Shown piece by piece: positions 26,098 to 33,995 of a DNA stretch of 64,000 nucleotides. The stretch's first letter is position 1. Every line of letters starts with the position of its first letter. The notes beneath the pieces were generated by a model. It searched no databases and was not told the origin of the DNA. It saw nothing but the letters and a program-made list of their open reading frames with translations. The position numbers were made by a program, and so were the translations under genes. This DNA is from Clostridia bacterium. Its GTDB lineage: Bacteria > Bacillota > Clostridia > Peptostreptococcales > Anaerovoracaceae. The DNA is taken from positions 1 through 64,000 of the forward strand of contig CAAFTW010000014.1 of NCBI GenBank assembly GCA_900766045.1, written 5' to 3'.

Positions 26098-28485
26098 CTA
26101 TTTCCAGAACATCAGCTTCTCAAGGAAGCTCTTCTTTTCTGGTGCCGCCGTTTCCGGCTTCTTCCCGGATGGGCTGGATTCTTCTTTTAAGGCCGGTTTG
26201 GACTTTGCTGCTGCATTATCCGAAACATGCTCTTTACGCGGCGCAGATGGCTGTTTTGGCTTTCCTCCAGGGAGATATCCGGTCTTGACGGCCAGTTCCA
26301 TCTGTGCGTCCTGGGCGTTGAGGCCGCGGTTCTCCGCGCGGCTGCTCATCATGGAGGTCAGCCAGTCTGGGACACGGTCGATATCTGGGGCAGTGTATAC
26401 TGCGGCGTCTCTGCCTTCTGCTTTTGCCTTTGCTGCGGTATCGGCAGCTGCCACGCTTTCGGCCTCCTCTTTTCTGGTTGAAGCTTCTGTGCTGCGGATC
26501 CACTGATATTTTCCGTTTGTTTTCAGGCGGCGGGCCTTCATGTTATCCGCCCACATCAGAGCCACGAGATGGTGAATTTTTGCCTGAACCTCCGCGGAGA
26601 AGATCGGACATCCGACCTCAACACGGCGTTCTGTGTTTCTGGTCATGAAATCTGCAGATGCAATGTACATCTTCTCATCCTCATCCTTGCCGAAAATGTA
26701 AATTCTGGAATGCTCCAGATAGCGGCCGACGATGCTGCGGATTTCGATGTTTTCCGTTTCATCCTTCAGGCCCGGAACGAGGCAGCTGATTCCGCGGATG
26801 ACCATCTTCACCGTTACGCCTGCCTGCGAAGCATCACGGAGTTTCTTGATGATGTCCTTATCGGTAAAGGAATTCATCTTGAAGAACATGAATCCGTCTT
26901 TTCCTTTTTCGATTTCCCGGTCCATCAGGGAAAGGACGGTGCTCTTCAGGCTGACCGGTGAAACAATCAGAGCACGATAATTACCCTTCAGATTGCCGAT
27001 TCCCATATTCTGGAAGAACTGCAGCGCATCCTTGCCGATGTACTGGTTGCAGGTCATCAGACAGAGGTCTGTGTACAGTTTGGATGTCTTTTCATTATAG
27101 TTTCCGGTTCCTACCTGTGTGTAAGTCCGGATGTTCTTTCCTTCTTTCCGGGTGATCAGGCACAGCTTGGAGTGAACCTTGTAGTTTGGGGTTCCGTAGA
27201 TGATGTTGCATCCTGCCTTCTCGAACTCCTCTGACCAGTCGATGTTATTCTGTTCATCGAATCTGGCGCGGAGCTCGATCAGAACCGTGACTTTCTTTCC
27301 GTTTTCTGCGGCGCGGCAGAGGGCGTGAACCAGGCGGCTCTTGCGGGCGAGACGGTAAATCGTGATGGAGATGGAAACAACGTCATCGTCCATGGATGCC
27401 TCATCGAGGAGGTCCAGGAAAGGATCCATGCTTTCATAAGGATAAGAGAGCAGCAGGTCATGTTCCTGAATCTGGCGGAACATGGAAACGCCCGGCTGGA
27501 TCATGTTCGGAATGCGCTGCTGATATGGCGGATACAGAAGTTTCGTCTTCTGCTCCTCGTTCATCTTGTCTCCGAGAGGATAGGCAAAATCAAGCTTCAA
27601 AGGGGCCGATGAGTAGAATACCTGGTCATCGTTCAGTCCGAGCTTTTCAATCAGGAACTTCTTTGCGTCCGGAGAAATCTCATTGGACAGCTCCATACGC
27701 AGAGGAGACAGGTGACGGCGGTCACGTAGCATCTTCTTCATCAGGTTGCGGAAGTCGCTGGACAGTTCCAGGTCCTCATCTTCGGCGTGAATATCCGCGT
27801 TTCTGGTGATGCAGAGTTTGGTCTTTTCCAGCACTTCATAGGTCGAGAATGCCACATCCGCAAACTCGAACAGGATATCTCCTGTAGAGATGAAGCGGAT
27901 GCCGTTTCCCGGCAGATACAGAATGTCCGGAATAACCGAAGGCAGAGAGAGAAGGGCCGGAATTGGCTTTTTCCCGCCGTTCTTCAAGAGTACGCCGATG
28001 GCAATTGTCTTATTCTGAAGCTGTGGGAAAGGATGAAGCTTATCGACAATCTGAGGGGAAAGAAGCGGCATAATTTCATGGCTGAAATAGTTCTCTGCAT
28101 ATTCCTGCTCAGAAGGAGTAAGTTCGTCATATTTCAGATCATAGATGTCCTGTGTCCTTAATTCGCCGACCAGACGGTTGAACAGTTCATCGCGCTTGGC
28201 GTACAGACGGCGTGTCTCTGTGTAAATCGCATCCAGCTGTTCCTGCGGAGTCATGCCCGTCTTATTATCGCTTCCGTCTGCGCCCAGAGGAAGCATATCG
28301 ATCAGGCTGCCGACCCTGACCATAAAGAATTCGTCCAGATTTGTGGTAAAAATGGTCAGGAAACGCAGGCGTTCCAGCAGCGGAACGGTCGGATCCACAG
28401 CCTCGTCCATTACACGCTCGTCGAATTTTAGCCAGGAAAGTTCACGATTCTGCATGTAGTCTTTATTCCTTGTCTTTGCACTCAT
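26098..28485 (-). CDS. ppk1: Polyphosphate kinase 1
   Basis: 795 residues. Makes inorganic polyphosphate from ATP via a phosphohistidine intermediate. N-terminus RELSWLKFDERVMDEA and FTTNLDEFFMVR; catalytic His regions YKVHSKLCLI and LEHSRIYIFG, with PLD-like folds. The first about 690 residues match the family. The last about 105 form an Ala/Lys/Glu/Pro-rich tail ending KKSFLEKLMFWK, which looks like a disordered tether with a short amphipathic end. It lies 35 bases downstream of ppx on the same strand. Confidence 0.95.
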   Translation of the reverse strand: MSAKTRNKDYMQNRELSWLKFDERVMDEAVDPTVPLLERLRFLTIFTTNLDEFFMVRVGSLIDMLPLGADGSDNKTGMTPQEQLDAIYTETRRLYAKRDELFNRLVGELRTQDIYDLKYDELTPSEQEYAENYFSHEIMPLLSPQIVDKLHPFPQLQNKTIAIGVLLKNGGKKPIPALLSLPSVIPDILYLPGNGIRFISTGDILFEFADVAFSTYEVLEKTKLCITRNADIHAEDEDLELSSDFRNLMKKMLRDRRHLSPLRMELSNEISPDAKKFLIEKLGLNDDQVFYSSAPLKLDFAYPLGDKMNEEQKTKLLYPPYQQRIPNMIQPGVSMFRQIQEHDLLLSYPYESMDPFLDLLDEASMDDDVVSISITIYRLARKSRLVHALCRAAENGKKVTVLIELRARFDEQNNIDWSEEFEKAGCNIIYGTPNYKVHSKLCLITRKEGKNIRTYTQVGTGNYNEKTSKLYTDLCLMTCNQYIGKDALQFFQNMGIGNLKGNYRALIVSPVSLKSTVLSLMDREIEKGKDGFMFFKMNSFTDKDIIKKLRDASQAGVTVKMVIRGISCLVPGLKDETENIEIRSIVGRYLEHSRIYIFGKDEDEKMYIASADFMTRNTERRVEVGCPIFSAEVQAKIHHLVALMWADNMKARRLKTNGKYQWIRSTEASTRKEEAESVAAADTAAKAKAEGRDAAVYTAPDIDRVPDWLTSMMSSRAENRGLNAQDAQMELAVKTGYLPGGKPKQPSAPRKEHVSDNAAAKSKPALKEESSPSGKKPETAAPEKKSFLEKLMFWK

Positions 28486-28520
28486 ATTCTTTCTTTTCTC
28501 CTCCGTAATACACTGGATGA

Positions 28521-29486
28521 TTAATCAATAAAATCCGCAATAGACGGGTCGGTCTGACGTCCGCATAGCTGCGACAGTAAATACCCTTCGCGCACACCGT
28601 TACGAATGGTGAGTATCCGGCGGCGTTTAAAATGCTCACTGATGCATTTGATAGTCACAGCGCCCGGAATAATGGTGTGCACTCGCTCGGGATTAATTTT
28701 CAAAATGTCGCGCTGACATTTCTCGGGATTCTGCAGATAATACTGCTCCCATTCATTCAGATAATCGACGTTGTAGAAGGTGTGTCCTGCATTCTCTGGG
28801 AACGCGGCCTCAATCAGTTTTTTCAGCGCTCGCGCCGTTCCGCCTTCACAGCAGAGAAGTCCGGAATCGGATAGTACAGGGATCTCTGCCTCTTTCAGGC
28901 GTTTGGTGACATATTTTCGGATCTGTTTGAGTTCAGAAGCGGTGGGCAGAATACCGTCCACAAAACGTTCATAGAGATTCAGAGAACCGATTGGAAGCGA
29001 CAGGGAATTCTGGATCTTAAGATCTTTAAAGCATACGATTTCCGTACTTCCGCCACCTAGGTCGATCTGCATGCCCGAGGAGATTTCCTTTCCCTTATGT
29101 GCGTGTCTGACCTCGCTCATCAGTCCGTAGAATCCGCAGTCCGCTTCTTCTTCGCCGCTCAGTACTTGAATTTTAAATCCGGACGCGGCCTCCGTCCGGC
29201 GCAGAACTTCCTCTGTGTTGGTGACGTTTCGGAATGAGGCGGTTGCAAATACATAGACCTTCTCCAGATGAATACTTTCCGTAATCGCCCGCAGTTCACA
29301 GAGAATATCAGATGCACACTGAATACCTGCGCTGCTCAGTTTGCCTTTTTTTGTTACATATCCAGCAAGAGATGCGGTATATTTCTTATTCATGATTCGG
29401 GAGATTTGATAGCCATGTCCTGATTTTTCCACGTGGTAGAGTACAAGACGAATCGTATTGGACCCGATGTCAATAATTCCATACAT
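28521..29486 (-). CDS. ppx: Exopolyphosphatase / pppGpp phosphohydrolase (Ppx/GppA)
   Basis: 321 residues, a short Ppx/GppA form without the C-terminal HD-like domain. ASKHA-fold motifs: YGIIDIGSNTIRLVLY (phosphate loop 1), YVFATASFRN, and IDLGGGSTEIV (phosphate loop 2). It hydrolyses terminal phosphates of polyphosphate or converts pppGpp to ppGpp. It is the first gene of a ppx-ppk operon, so polymer synthesis and breakdown are co-expressed. A minus-strand AAGGAG lies 12 bases before the ATG. Confidence 0.93.
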   Translation of the reverse strand: MYGIIDIGSNTIRLVLYHVEKSGHGYQISRIMNKKYTASLAGYVTKKGKLSSAGIQCASDILCELRAITESIHLEKVYVFATASFRNVTNTEEVLRRTEAASGFKIQVLSGEEEADCGFYGLMSEVRHAHKGKEISSGMQIDLGGGSTEIVCFKDLKIQNSLSLPIGSLNLYERFVDGILPTASELKQIRKYVTKRLKEAEIPVLSDSGLLCCEGGTARALKKLIEAAFPENAGHTFYNVDYLNEWEQYYLQNPEKCQRDILKINPERVHTIIPGAVTIKCISEHFKRRRILTIRNGVREGYLLSQLCGRQTDPSIADFID

Positions 29487-29660
29487 TAGTGAAGCACACT
29501 CCTTTCCAATACTTTATTTTAGTAAAATAAAGATGGCCTATCTATCAAACTTATGTAAAATTTATCTCATCTTCAGATCAGGCGAAGCTCTTGCGCGTGT
29601 GTATTTTGTCGACAAAGGCCGAAGCCGCAAGGAGAATGTGGTATGCTGAATGAGAAAACT

Positions 29661-29680
29661 TAAGAATATCATAAGAATAT
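29661..29680 (+). promoter_or_regulatory. Direct repeat upstream of response regulator gene
   Basis: TAAGAATAT occurs twice (29661-29669 and 29672-29680) with an 11-base period, one DNA turn, as is typical of OmpR/PhoB-type operators. It is 56 bases before the regulator start. Autoregulation is inferred. Confidence 0.5.
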
Positions 29681-29735
29681 GTTTGAAAATAATTCAGGAA
29701 CAGGCGATACACTGAAGGTGCAGGAGGGAAAAGAG

Positions 29736-30437
29736 ATGGGAATGAACATTCTGGTTTGTGATGATGATAAGGAAATTGCCAGGGCGATAGAGATTTATCT
29801 CGGGCATGAGGGTTACCGTGTATTTAAGGCCTATGACGGTCTGCAGGCGCTGGATGTTGTGAGGGATGAGGAAATTCACCTGATCATTATGGATATTATG
29901 ATGCCGAAAATGGATGGTATTCAGGCGACGATGAAGATCAGAGAGCGGAAAAACATCCCGATTATCATGCTGTCGGCCAAATCGGAGGACTACGACAAGA
30001 TTAACGGACTGAATATCGGCGCAGATGACTATATTACCAAGCCGTTCAATCCGATGGAACTGGTGGCGCGTGTGAATTCGCAGATCCGCCGGTACAGAGA
30101 TCTGGGAAGCATGAATAAAAAGAATTCCGCGTCGCTTCTGCGTACAGGAGGACTGGTCATCGACGATCAAGCCAAGCAGGTTTTTGTGGACGGGAAAGCA
30201 GTGGAGCTCACGCCGAAAGAATACGGCATTCTGAGGCTGCTTACGGCACACGCGGGACAGGTGTTCTCGATGGAGCAGATCTATGAGGCGGTCTGGAAGG
30301 AACATGCCTGCAGTGTAGAGAATACAGTTGCCGTGCACATCCGTCATATCCGGGAAAAGATCGAGATTAATCCGAGATCGCCGCGCTACTTGAAGGTGGT
30401 CTGGGGCCTGGGCTATAAAGTAGAGAACATTGAGTAG
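29736..30437 (+). CDS. OmpR/PhoB-family response regulator (second system)
   Basis: 233 residues. Receiver domain with acidic CDDD, phospho-Asp in LIIMDIMMPKMDG, MLSAKSEDYDKI and the ITKPFNP lysine. The winged-helix effector has LTPKEYGILRLL and ends GLGYKVENIE, similar to VanR-type regulators. ATG 29736 is chosen because GGAGGG lies 7 bases upstream; an upstream ATG at 29679 has none. Its kinase follows directly. Confidence 0.95.
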   Translation: MGMNILVCDDDKEIARAIEIYLGHEGYRVFKAYDGLQALDVVRDEEIHLIIMDIMMPKMDGIQATMKIRERKNIPIIMLSAKSEDYDKINGLNIGADDYITKPFNPMELVARVNSQIRRYRDLGSMNKKNSASLLRTGGLVIDDQAKQVFVDGKAVELTPKEYGILRLLTAHAGQVFSMEQIYEAVWKEHACSVENTVAVHIRHIREKIEINPRSPRYLKVVWGLGYKVENIE

Positions 30438-30467
30438 ATGGATAGAAATCAGAATAAAGAGGTGTTG

Positions 30468-32384
30468 ATGATGGACTGGATAGACAGGAAGCGAAAGATG
30501 CGGGATACGGAAATTTTGAAGACGGAGCCGGAACCGGAAGAGGTTCTGGAAGAAAATCAAGATTTGCCGGAACCGGGGACAAATGCTGAAGAGGCAGGGA
30601 AAAGCGGGGAAGCAGACCGCGCGGAACAGACGGAGCCGGAAACTCATAAAGATCTGTTCTATGACGGACAGAAGCGTCCGCGCGCACGGAGTATCGTGCT
30701 GACGGTCAGCTGCGTTCTGGGGTTCCTGCTGTGTATGGCAGGGGGCATCATGGCAACGCTGACGATGGTTCTGGACGAAGTCGGGGAGCTGGGCATGAAC
30801 TATCATTACAGCGGAAATAAGCCGACTGCCGCGGAAATTTCGGCGGCAAAGCATATTCTGCAGAGCCCTGTAACGGATGTGGAAAATAAAATGTTCACCT
30901 TTATGGTCGTGCTGTTCGTATGTGCGCTGATCTGTGCAATCAGCGGGATCATTACCTGCGGAAAGCGCAAACCGGGAGGGGGTGTCTATCTGCGCGCATT
31001 CGACCGGGTGTGGGGAGATGTGCAGATCCTGGGAGGGGTTGTGGCGGGGCTGGTGATCGTACCGATTGCCGGAATCCTTTCTGATTCCGGAGTGCGAGAT
31101 GAGCTGTGGACGTTCATTACATATGTGAACAGAATCAAACTGCATCTGAGCAGTCAGGATATGGCGATGATTCACAAATGGATGTCGCAGAGCGAGTATC
31201 ACAGTACCTTGTGGTCCGGGTTTACTCTCTCCGGGCCGTTTGCGCTGGTGCTGGCGTTCATGCTTGCTGCCGGGGTGGTTCTGTTTGAAGAAGCGGTTAT
31301 ACTTTCTGTCGCCCGGAAATTGAAAAACCGGTGCTTCTGGAAATATACACTGATCGGTACGGTGTGCCGCGGCATATATCGGGGCGTAGACCGATTCTTC
31401 AGCAGCAGAAAAAAGATTACCTGGACGGTGATGCTGGCGGTGCTGTCGGGAGTATTCCTTGCCGGGATGGTGGATATCGTAACTGAGTCTTTTATGGGAA
31501 TGGTGAGCCTCGGCATTCTTATCTGCATATTTCTTCCGGGAAGGCTGAAACATTTTGAGGAACTGCAGAGAGGTGTGCGGGAAATCCGCAAGGGCAATGT
31601 AGATTATAAGATTCCGAATCTGGGAACCGGCGCGCTCGGACAGATGGCGGACGATATCAATTCTATCGCAGACGCGCAGGATGCGGCGGTGCAGAATCTG
31701 ATGAAGAATGAACGGATGAAAACAGCGCTGATCAGTAATGTGTCACATGACCTGAAAACACCGCTGACGTCAATCGTGACCTATGTAGACCTGCTGAAAA
31801 CGGAAGGACTGGACAGCCCGAACGCACAGGAATACCTTGATGTGCTGGACCAGAAAACCAGACGTCTGCAGCGGTTGACGCTGAATCTGTTCGATGCGGC
31901 AAAAGCATCTTCCGGAGACATACCGGTACATCTTGCGGAACTGGATTTCTATTCGCTTGTCAGTCAGGCATATGGGGAAATGAAGGATGAACTGGACGCC
32001 AGGGATCTAACGTTTATTCTGCAGAACCATGCCGGCGCGTCAGTCAGAATAACTGCAGACGGACAGCTTCTGTGGCGTGTGATTGAGAATATCCTGACCA
32101 ATATTAAAAAGTACGCGATGCCGCATACACGGGTGTACGCAGATATTCATGAAGAGGAGAATGATTACAGACTGACCGTGAAGAATATTTCAGAGAATCA
32201 GCTGAATATCAGTGCGGAAGAGCTTATGCAGAGATTTACCAGAGGAGATGATTCTAGAAGCACGGAAGGCAGCGGCCTGGGGCTGGCGATCGCGCAGGAT
32301 CTTGCCCGTGTCATGAATGGAAGTTTTCAGATTGCAATCGATGGGGATTTATTTACGGCGAACGTGCGTATGCCAAAAGCGTAA
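30468..32384 (+). CDS. Sensor histidine kinase (second system)
   Basis: 638 residues from ATG 30468 (AGAGGTG 6 bases upstream); an ATG at 30438, touching the regulator stop, would add 10. An acidic N-terminus is followed by membrane helices near residues 67-88, 145-165, 188-205, 255-275 and 320-350, a multi-pass sensor. Then a HAMP-like linker, H box SNVSHDLKTPLTSIVTYVDLL, N box ENILTNIKKYA, F-box area LMQRFTRGDDSR and G2 GSGLGLAIAQDLA, so the kinase looks fully active. The ligand is unknown. Confidence 0.93.
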   Translation: MMDWIDRKRKMRDTEILKTEPEPEEVLEENQDLPEPGTNAEEAGKSGEADRAEQTEPETHKDLFYDGQKRPRARSIVLTVSCVLGFLLCMAGGIMATLTMVLDEVGELGMNYHYSGNKPTAAEISAAKHILQSPVTDVENKMFTFMVVLFVCALICAISGIITCGKRKPGGGVYLRAFDRVWGDVQILGGVVAGLVIVPIAGILSDSGVRDELWTFITYVNRIKLHLSSQDMAMIHKWMSQSEYHSTLWSGFTLSGPFALVLAFMLAAGVVLFEEAVILSVARKLKNRCFWKYTLIGTVCRGIYRGVDRFFSSRKKITWTVMLAVLSGVFLAGMVDIVTESFMGMVSLGILICIFLPGRLKHFEELQRGVREIRKGNVDYKIPNLGTGALGQMADDINSIADAQDAAVQNLMKNERMKTALISNVSHDLKTPLTSIVTYVDLLKTEGLDSPNAQEYLDVLDQKTRRLQRLTLNLFDAAKASSGDIPVHLAELDFYSLVSQAYGEMKDELDARDLTFILQNHAGASVRITADGQLLWRVIENILTNIKKYAMPHTRVYADIHEEENDYRLTVKNISENQLNISAEELMQRFTRGDDSRSTEGSGLGLAIAQDLARVMNGSFQIAIDGDLFTANVRMPKA

Positions 32385-32550
32385 GTGTGCGGAAATCGTT
32401 CTGTGATGAGCACAGAGTCTGGAACGGCGGTTTTGATTCTCCGCAGATTGGCCTGGATATGTGACCTGTATGAAACACGGATTCGCTCCCCTGTGTTGGA
32501 GGAGCGGATCCGTGCTCTGGAATGTTTTTTTATAAATTTTGTAAATGGGA

Positions 32551-32579
32551 TTGACAAATATAGCTGAGAGGAGTATTAT
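32551..32579 (+). promoter_or_regulatory. Promoter for tRNA-Lys copy 2
   Basis: Perfect TTGACA (32551-32556), 17-base spacer and TATTAT (32574-32579), overlapping TATAAT at 32577. It lies 35 bases before the tRNA. Confidence 0.8.
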
Positions 32580-32613
32580 AATTAAGTCGCGTGAAGCGAG
32601 AATATGTGATTAT

Positions 32614-32686
32614 GCGCTATTAGCTCAGCTGGGAGAGCACCTGACTCTTAATCAGGGTGTCCAGGGTTCGATCCCCTGATAGCGCA
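32614..32686 (+). tRNA. tRNA-Lys (anticodon CTT), copy 2
   Basis: 73 nt, identical base for base to the copy at 25745 and in the same orientation. Same acceptor, D, anticodon (loop CTCTTAA) and T arms. It has its own strong promoter and a downstream terminator. No encoded CCA. Confidence 0.97.
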
Positions 32687-32740
32687 TTTTTTATTGCTCT
32701 GCGCAGGATGCGGCGCAGGAGAATGGATGTTGACAGGGGG

Positions 32741-32786
32741 CTGCTGCTCTGCGTTATGTGAGGTGACGCAGGGAAGCAGCTTTTTT
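32741..32786 (+). terminator. Terminator after tRNA-Lys copy 2
   Basis: CTGCT and CTGCGT pair with ACGCAG and AGCAG around an 11-base loop, followed by six T residues. Confidence 0.8.
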
Positions 32787-32852
32787 ATATGCTGGCGGGA
32801 CTGCCTCGTGGTGCAGATGTTCCCGGATTCTGATGCGCAGCAGTCTGGGATA

Positions 32853-32880
32853 AAAGAAAAAGGAGCCCGGCGGCTCCTTT
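32853..32880 (-). terminator. Terminator of the BlaI-type gene
   Basis: On the minus strand AAAGGAGCC, a GCCG tetraloop and GGCTCCTTT are followed by TTCTTTT. It lies about 60 bases after the stop codon. Confidence 0.85.
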
Positions 32881-32940
32881 GTACAATAATAGATAACAGG
32901 ATGTAAATGATTGCGTGTCAGGTCCTGTAATTTATGTTCT

Positions 32941-33315
32941 TTATTTATTCAGCTCCGCCTTTTTATCATCAAGCAGTTTCTGAACCTTATCCAGTTCTTC
33001 CTGACTTTCAATGTCCTGAATAAATCCTTCCATGAAGATGAGCTTTTCTTCTGCTGTTGCCGGGAAGAACATCTTTACATATTCCGGCTGGGTGACAATC
33101 GGAGTATAGCGCCGTGAAAGAACGGTTCCGCTGTAAACGATGTCAGCGACTTTGATATAGCCTTTTTTCGTCAGGTTTCGAAGCGCTGCCTGAACCGTGT
33201 TGCTGTTCAGGGAAGGATCGATTTTGTAAATCTCGGATGCAAGAAGAGGATCCTCCGAGTCCCACAGTACACGCAGGACGTCAAGTTCTTTGTTCGTTAA
33301 TTTCTTCAGTTTCAT
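32941..33315 (-). CDS. BlaI/MecI/CopY-family transcriptional repressor
   Basis: 124 residues. N-terminal winged helix (about 4-72) with LTNKELDVLRVLWDSEDPL, SNTVQAALRNLTKKGYIKV and SGTVLSRRYTPIV, matching the penicillinase-repressor fold. The C-terminal half is the dimerisation helix region. No BlaR1-type sensor protease or beta-lactamase gene is adjacent, so inducer and targets are unknown. It faces a 680-base AT-rich region shared with the APC permease, a possible regulatory target. Confidence 0.85.
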   Translation of the reverse strand: MKLKKLTNKELDVLRVLWDSEDPLLASEIYKIDPSLNSNTVQAALRNLTKKGYIKVADIVYSGTVLSRRYTPIVTQPEYVKMFFPATAEEKLIFMEGFIQDIESQEELDKVQKLLDDKKAELNK

Positions 33316-33734
33316 TGCGAAGTCTCCTTAAGTAATTCTATATAAGAAGATACAGGAAGAAAAAATTCTGTATCTGATAATACTACCTTTTATTATAAAT
33401 TCAGAGTGAAGTGATAGCAATATCTTTTTGCAGTGATTTCATATAAAAATATTACCATTGTATTATAAAAGGTGAGTACAATCGGATATAAGTGAAACGA
33501 ATGACGGAATTTAATACATAATTACATAAATAGTCTGTTTATTATAGGCCGGGAAGATACATTGAATCAGTCTGAAGGAAAAACAGGAATCGTTCTCTGG
33601 AGAGAAAATATTATGGAAATGACAACAAGACTCTTGAAGTATATTGGATCTTTGGAATGAAAAAGATCATTAAAATTCTTTCCGACAGCCCTAATGCAGA
33701 GAAGGCCGAATCAGACGGTATGACACGTGAGCGG

Positions 33735-33768
33735 GTATCTATACAGTATAAAAACACTGTATAGATAC
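33735..33768. repeat. 13-bp perfect inverted repeat
   Basis: GTATCTATACAGT (33735-33747), an 8-base spacer and ACTGTATAGATAC (33756-33768). No T tract or GC-rich stem, so operator-like rather than a terminator. It lies about 230 bases upstream of the permease start. Confidence 0.7.
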
Positions 33769-33862
33769 AGCATGCAGCCTTTTGCGCTTTAGCAGAAACA
33801 CAAAGGATATGTGAAGAATTTGTGATTAACAATCGAAATTTTGATTGATTTGCTTGCGTAAG

Positions 33863-33892
33863 TGGCAATATCAATATAGAATAATATTGCCA
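33863..33892. repeat. 9-bp inverted repeat TGGCAATAT/ATATTGCCA
   Basis: TGGCAATAT (33863-33871) and ATATTGCCA (33884-33892) are separated by 12 bases, about 100 bases before the permease start. Possible regulator site. Confidence 0.5.
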
Positions 33893-33995
33893 ATTAAAAA
33901 CGGAATATATACTTAAGCGTGTATATACAGGGAAGTTATATGGAGGAAAAGGCTAAAGTGACAATATATATTAACTGATGAAGGGGCTAATACGC

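Larger units (their letters stand above)
33316..33995. promoter_or_regulatory. Divergent AT-rich control region with inverted repeats
   Basis: 680 bases without a supportable gene, between the BlaI-type gene (minus) and the APC permease (plus). A 13-bp inverted repeat sits at 33735-33768 and a 9-bp inverted repeat at 33863-33892. No riboswitch was recognised. Confidence 0.5.

Noticed and set aside
29694..31553. 619-codon minus-strand frame opposite the second two-component system
   Set aside because: His/Arg-rich composition without motifs; the plus-strand regulator and kinase are unambiguous.
25745..32686. Integrated mobile island between the tRNA-Lys copies
   Set aside because: No integrase, transposase or phage gene lies between them, and the genes are typical chromosomal functions. 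Only the direct duplication itself is reported.
32694..32906. 70-codon frame after tRNA-Lys copy 2
   Set aside because: It overlaps a terminator hairpin and has no ribosome site or recognisable product.
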